A stretch of DNA of 8,230 nucleotides from the NCBI GenBank assembly GCA_003449195.1, contig DMID01000009.1, positions 1-8,230 of the forward strand, written 5' to 3'. Positions 5,301 to 8,230 of the stretch are shown piece after piece. Under the pieces are notes generated by a model, which saw nothing but the letters and a program-made list of their open reading frames with translations, was not told the origin of the DNA and made no database searches. Made by a program: the position numbers and the translations under genes. The DNA comes from Lysobacteraceae bacterium (GTDB lineage Bacteria > Pseudomonadota > Gammaproteobacteria > Xanthomonadales > Xanthomonadaceae). Numbering within the stretch: the first letter of the stretch is position 1; every line of letters begins with the position of its first letter.

Positions 5301-8230
5301 ATCACGCAGAAGGTGGATGTCGGCTTCACCGGCGGCATCGATCCGCTCGGTTTCGATCCGGATACGCCGGCTGCCAATGTCATCACCTACCGCGTGCAGG
5401 TGCAGAACAATGGTCCGTCGGTGGCCAGCGACGTGCGCGTCCGCGATACGCTGACGCCGCCGAACGGCAAGCAGGTGACCTGGCTGGGCATGTCGACGAC
5501 GGCCGGCGGCACGTATGCCACCACCGGCTGCAGCATCGACTCGGGCAGCGCCAACCCGGCCACCGGTCCGGCGACGCTGGTGCTGGACTGCCAGGTGCCG
5601 GGTGCCGGTTTCTCCACCAATGTGGCTGGCGTCATCGCCAGCGGCAGCAGCAGCGAGGTGTTCCTGCGCTATCGCTACGACACCGCGCCGGAGGCCAACG
5701 GCGACACGCAGTCCAATACCGCGCGGGCCTATTCGGCCGAGACCAAGGTGGGTACGGACCTGACCGCCGGCGATGCCAATCCGGCCAACAACGACGCCAG
5801 CGAAACCACCAGCATCTACCAGCGCGCCGACGTGGCCGTGCAGAAGACGGCGGTGACCGCGGCGCCGGCCGCCGATCCGGCAGTCGCGCTGCCGGCTGCC
5901 GCAGGTTCGGTGACCGTGAAGCAGCCGTTCTGGTACGTCGTCACCGGCATCAACAACGGTCCCGGCCAGAGCCTGTCCAAGGATCGCACGGGCAGCTCGC
6001 CGCTCAACGGTGACGGCACCGTCATCGTCGACACCTTGCCCGCAGGCCTCGTGGTGACCGGTCCGATCACCTGGCAGAAGGCCGGTCCGGCCCAGGCCGG
6101 CGCCGTGCCCGACGGCACCGGTACCTGCGTGCAGGCCGGGCAGACCGTGACCTGCAAGGTCGGCGACCTGACCCGCGCCGGCGCCGAGCAGGGCCAGGTG
6201 CGCATCCTCGTGCCCGCGCGCTGGGACGCCCTGCCTTCCGGCAGCACGGCCCCGCTGGGCAGCGCCAACAATTCGGCCAGCATCCAGACCGAGCAGGTCG
6301 ACGACAACCCGGGCAACGACACTGTCACCGTGCCGCTGGATGTGTCCAACCTGAGCCTGGGCGGCACCGTCTACGTGGACAGCGATCGCGCCGGCGGCAA
6401 CGGCGGCACCAAGCAGGGCAGCGAGGGCGGCATCGCCGGCGTGACGATCACGCTGAGCGGCACCGATGCCTACGGCAATGCGGTCAACCGTACGGCCACG
6501 ACCGCGGCGGACGGCAGTTACAAATTCGACAACCTGGCGCCGTCGGATGCGAGCGGCTACACGATCACCGAGACGCAACCGGCCGGCTATGCCAATGGTC
6601 CCGTCGCGCCGCCGACCAGCGGCAGCGAAGCGGCCACGTTCGATCCTGGCAGCTATGCCAAGGGCGCGCCGAATTCGTCGTACGTGGCGGTGGTCGCACC
6701 GGGCACCGTGGTGCCGGGCGGCACCATCGCCAGCAAGGGCGCTGCCGGCGTGCACTACGACTTCCCGGAAGTGTCCGGCGCGTCGCTGTCCGGCTACGTC
6801 TATGCCGATCTGGACGGCAACCACGTGCGTAGCGCCGGCACCGACCCGGCCATCGCCGGGGCGACCGTCGAGCTGCTCGACAATGCCAGCGGCACCGTGC
6901 TGGCCACGACGACCACCGATGCCAACGGCTTCTACCAGTTCGGCAACCTCGACCCGGGCATCGTCTACGCCGTGCGCGAACCGCTGCCGGCCGGGTACGC
7001 AAACCTGTCGCTGGCGGTCAATCCCGGGCTGGTGAACGGCGCGGCCTGCGCCACCTGCACGCGCCAGACCGGCGCGGGCGGCGATGTCGCCAGCACCGAC
7101 CGCATTGCCGGCATCGACCTGTCGGCGGGCAACGGCACGCTGTTCAACTTCGGCGAAGCGGCCGTCACCGCGATCAGCGGCACGGTTTACCTTGACCACA
7201 ACGACGACGGCGACATGAATGCCGGCGACACCGGCATCGCCGGGGTGACGGTCACCATCGTCGGTGCCGGCCCGGACGGCGTGTTCGGTACCGCCGATGA
7301 CACCACTGCGACGCTGACCACCGATGCCGACGGCCATTATGTCTATCCCGACGCGAAGGCCGGGCAGAACTACCGCATCGACGAAACCCAGCCGGGCCAG
7401 CTCGTCGACGGCAAGGAGCATCCGACCAACACGATCACGATCACCTCGCTGCCGCTTGCCGGTTCCACCGGCAACGATTTCGGCGAGCTGACGGCCGGTT
7501 CGATCGCCGGCAAGGTCTACGGCGACGGCAACGACAACGGCAGCATCGATGCGGGCGAGGCCGGGATCGGCAACGTGCAGGTGGTGCTGACCGGTACCGA
7601 CGACCTCGGCCATGCGGTGAACCTCACCGCCACCACCGATGCGGACGGCAACTATCGTTTCGACGGCCTGCGCCCGGGTACCTACGTGGTGACCGAGCCG
7701 ACCCAGCCGCCGCACACGCTCAACGGCATCACCACGCCGGGCCGCATCGGCGGCGTGCAGGCCGGCAATGCGACCCCGAAGACCACGGTGCCCTCGGCCA
7801 TCAGCGGCATCGTGCTGCCGATCGGCGGCGCGTCGGTGGACAACAACTTCGGCGAGATCGGCGATTCGCCGGACCTGGTGGTGAGCAAGAGCGCCACGCC
7901 GGGCAAGTTCACCGTCAACAACGACGCGCGCTACACGATCAGCGTGCGCAACGTCGGCCAGCAGCCGACCACGGGCGAATACCTCGTGCAGGACCGTCTG
8001 CCCGACGGCGTGGTGCTGGCCGGCGTGCCGACCGGTGCGGGCTGGACCTGCACCGGGGCGGTGGGCGAGTCGCATTTCGACTGCCGCGCCAGTGCGGTGA
8101 TCGCCGCCGGCGCCACGTCGCCGTCGACCATCGCGGTACCGGTGACGGTGGGCACGGCGGCGGCAGGCCATGGCGCGGTGAACAACGCGGTGCTGGTGTC
8201 CGGTGGCGGCGAGAACGACTCGCGCGCGCC
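2391..8230 (+). CDS. Giant secreted DUF11 / SdrD_B-repeat surface protein, 3' end beyond the window
   Basis: A single uninterrupted frame encodes at least 1946 residues and runs off the right edge. It is probably a cell-surface or extracellular stalk or adhesin-type protein; ligand and anchor are unknown. The GTG at 2391 is chosen because AGGGGA lies eight bases upstream and no other in-frame start exists after the TGA at 2343; ATG at 2460 (residue 24) is an alternative. Signal peptide: basic stretch MRGRAMLAAM (residues 24-33), hydrophobic core, probable cleavage after PVCA (residue 43). Domains: DUF11-type repeats at about 45-202, 203-328, 329-460, 461-624, 625-788, 789-967, 968-1144 and 1145-1320; SdrD_B/Cna-B-like repeats at 1321-1463, 1464-1591, 1592-1702 and 1703-1824; a ninth DUF11 from 1825. 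Hallmarks are VTYTLTVTNDGP, NVQDSLPPGF, GWSC and TTDADGNYRFDGLRPGTY. No membrane helix, LPXTG motif or catalytic domain is visible. The gene follows the response regulator by 195 bases and shows the same frame bias as its neighbours, so recent transfer is not evident. Confidence 0.93.
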   Translation, partial: MYSKDEPARAGVRAFAAGGALAWMRGRAMLAAMALGFAAPVCAANLQITQLSDATSPWLMGDGTASSATQSDPAPVGAIVVYDVTLGNSDSTAASNVAAIFDLPAGATAYALPAGCVSDSATRVRCTYASIPGNGTVSFQLKMSTAGMSTGTVTTRGAIGSASAVPDAGTPISSLVNADPFFAGDSNPGNNRLSQDTTLSVAADLALAKTASPAYPTAVIGGGEVTYTLTVTNDGPAASTNFNVQDSLPPGFSVVAGSLVGAGWSVSGTTFTHSGSLGSGATSSFTFRAKAYASTGVFTNNASVHAVGTPDPRPNNDNASVDTQVVAGADLTTSIVANPTPASTDGSVVFTVKAQNLGPDAATGAKVVIALPTGFTYASFSAPAGWSCTDSGLTVTCTRAGTFATGANDDLLITATAPSTPGSVTAAADISSTSPSDPNDATHGTNNNHASTTFNVLANGADLALTKIKRAKTATTGGNDTVVVAGNTSASDMRSTLTLKNNGPSRITGQAQIVDVLADGEEYIGVESGPFTCTASPAVYALGSPQTVTCDYNGTYPIAVNASYTLQMITRARAASDPGQLSNSACTGGSGGSSEPLTEGGVNMDKITANDCTGPVGIRSTSAGSNLSISKVTSTPTGGDKVVGISENAVTYTLTVTNTGTATPGVVVNDQLPGWVNGTTVVNSGDITYPAGWSCTVSGAGSLVCKSDTTQLLQGASATIAITLHNSGNTPGFLMDSVGNAADAACPGAPANTFCNHAGVGVDGNVAGSIGESDWSDNYAADWVRVERVANMQTQSKQITSSPTGQAGVDSVYRITYRNVGPSTVPNVVFNDVFTLPAGDAGFVLVKAGLAPSTTNCSVSATDPGITSTPGGGGMSYANPTGSDQTLTLTCPTVATMTNGNTQTVNLTIRPNVNASNSGRVFNNTAGFTVNGGSATGSDANGAYNYNSDASALDDTKSATLPFTAGTVDLITQKVDVGFTGGIDPLGFDPDTPAANVITYRVQVQNNGPSVASDVRVRDTLTPPNGKQVTWLGMSTTAGGTYATTGCSIDSGSANPATGPATLVLDCQVPGAGFSTNVAGVIASGSSSEVFLRYRYDTAPEANGDTQSNTARAYSAETKVGTDLTAGDANPANNDASETTSIYQRADVAVQKTAVTAAPAADPAVALPAAAGSVTVKQPFWYVVTGINNGPGQSLSKDRTGSSPLNGDGTVIVDTLPAGLVVTGPITWQKAGPAQAGAVPDGTGTCVQAGQTVTCKVGDLTRAGAEQGQVRILVPARWDALPSGSTAPLGSANNSASIQTEQVDDNPGNDTVTVPLDVSNLSLGGTVYVDSDRAGGNGGTKQGSEGGIAGVTITLSGTDAYGNAVNRTATTAADGSYKFDNLAPSDASGYTITETQPAGYANGPVAPPTSGSEAATFDPGSYAKGAPNSSYVAVVAPGTVVPGGTIASKGAAGVHYDFPEVSGASLSGYVYADLDGNHVRSAGTDPAIAGATVELLDNASGTVLATTTTDANGFYQFGNLDPGIVYAVREPLPAGYANLSLAVNPGLVNGAACATCTRQTGAGGDVASTDRIAGIDLSAGNGTLFNFGEAAVTAISGTVYLDHNDDGDMNAGDTGIAGVTVTIVGAGPDGVFGTADDTTATLTTDADGHYVYPDAKAGQNYRIDETQPGQLVDGKEHPTNTITITSLPLAGSTGNDFGELTAGSIAGKVYGDGNDNGSIDAGEAGIGNVQVVLTGTDDLGHAVNLTATTDADGNYRFDGLRPGTYVVTEPTQPPHTLNGITTPGRIGGVQAGNATPKTTVPSAISGIVLPIGGASVDNNFGEIGDSPDLVVSKSATPGKFTVNNDARYTISVRNVGQQPTTGEYLVQDRLPDGVVLAGVPTGAGWTCTGAVGESHFDCRASAVIAAGATSPSTIAVPVTVGTAAAGHGAVNNAVLVSGGGENDSRA
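2408..2423. repeat. 16-bp perfect palindrome inside the first codons of the surface-protein gene
   Basis: ACCGGCCCGGGCCGGT is its own reverse complement and covers roughly codons 6 to 11. As RNA it can form a 6-bp stem with a CCGG loop. Its arm CCGGCCCG (2409-2416) is also complementary to CGGGCCGG (2311-2318) in the leader palindrome, so a long-range pairing that loops out the ribosome-binding site is possible. The high GC content makes chance a serious alternative. Confidence 0.35.
2523..6350 (+). repeat. Eight consecutive DUF11-type beta-sandwich repeats within the surface protein
   Basis: Repeat starts, at the ADL-like phrase that opens each unit, are near 2523, 2997, 3375, 3771, 4263, 4755, 5292 and 5823. 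Units are about 125 to 180 codons. Typical order within a unit is an ADLxLxK opening, a YTLTVTNxGP strand, V-x-D-x-LPxG, a GWSC-type Cys with a second Cys 9 to 36 residues on, and a closing G-x-x-x-N-x-A strand, often followed by DPxxxNN. The units have diverged at DNA level: no long identical blocks are obvious, so recent tandem duplication is not indicated. Repeats 1 and 3 lack the Lys, Asp and Asn signature residues, and repeat 2 lacks the Cys pair. Confidence 0.8.
6351..7862 (+). repeat. Four SdrD_B/Cna-B-like repeats within the surface protein
   Basis: Unit starts are near 6351, 6780, 7164 and 7497. Each opens with a short G-x-V-Y-x-D strand, continues with IAGVTVTL-like and TTDADGxYxF phrases, then PGxxYxxxE-x-x-P. 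Units 3 and 4 keep a calcium-loop-like acidic cluster: D1602, N1604, D1606, G1607 in unit 3; D1712, N1714, N1716, G1717 and D1720 in unit 4. Units 1 and 2 have degenerate loops. Unit 3 also holds DGVFGTADD at residues 1629-1637. Unit 1 has an extra segment of roughly 50 residues rich in Pro, Gly, Ser and Ala. SdrD_B repeats are known as rigid spacers in Gram-positive surface proteins; that role here is inferred. Confidence 0.75.
7863..8230 (+). repeat. Ninth DUF11-type repeat, downstream of the SdrD_B block and cut by the window edge
   Basis: The repeat opens with PDLVVSKSATPG (K1833), continues with ARYTISVRNVG, VQDRLPDG and GWTC, a second Cys ten residues later in HFDC, and a closing AVNNAV strand. 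It is almost complete when the sequence ends in ENDSRA. The DUF11 series therefore resumes after the SdrD_B insertion, and more repeats or a C-terminal anchor may follow outside the window. Confidence 0.8.

Noticed and set aside
6351..7862. SdrD_B units as Cna-B domains with internal isopeptide bonds
   Set aside because: The first-strand Lys expected for Cna-B-type Lys-Asn/Asp bonds is not seen in the four units, so no such bond is claimed for them.
1353..8171. Minus-strand open frame of 2272 codons covering the regulator and surface-protein genes
   Set aside because: It lies in codon register opposite two genes with clear domains, spans the noncoding gap between them, shows no recognisable domain and is Arg/Gly/Ala/His-rich as expected for an antisense shadow in GC-rich DNA.

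Overview
This is a GC-rich bacterial window with long in-frame genes, G/C-ending third codon positions and no rRNA, tRNA, insertion sequence, CRISPR array or integrase. An Omp85/TamA outer-membrane insertase, an OmpR-type response regulator and a giant secreted protein point to a Gram-negative host. The composition and gene style suggest a gammaproteobacterium of the Xanthomonadales/Lysobacterales type. That lineage call is inference, since no marker gene fixes it.

Layout: (1) bases 1-1327, minus strand, hold the N-terminal three quarters of a TamA-like translocation and assembly protein, which runs off the left edge. (2) Bases 1328-1448 are a short divergent intergenic region. (3) Bases 1449-2195, plus strand, encode a complete two-domain response regulator (receiver plus winged helix) with no sensor kinase in view. 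(4) Bases 2196-2390 are an intergenic region rich in inverted repeats. It has a two-part hairpin just after the regulator stop, a G8 tract, a 16-bp palindrome and a hairpin that overlaps the next ribosome-binding site. (5) Bases 2391-8230, plus strand, are one uninterrupted frame encoding a secreted giant protein of at least 1946 residues that runs off the right edge.

The giant protein has a signal peptide, eight successive DUF11-type beta-sandwich repeats, four SdrD_B/Cna-B-like repeats, and then a ninth DUF11 repeat that is still open at the window end. Read by eye, seven of the nine DUF11 repeats keep a Lys-Asp-Asn set at positions expected for self-forming Lys-Asn isopeptide bonds. The other two have lost all three residues together. 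Eight of nine also carry a Cys pair. The protein is best described as a surface or extracellular stalk/adhesin-type protein. Its anchor, if any, lies outside the window.

Functional links between the three genes are not proven. TamA belongs to outer-membrane protein assembly, the regulator could control either neighbour, and the giant protein would need envelope export. The longest open frame in the window, a minus-strand frame over bases 1353-8171, is judged a codon-bias artefact lying in register with the real plus-strand genes.
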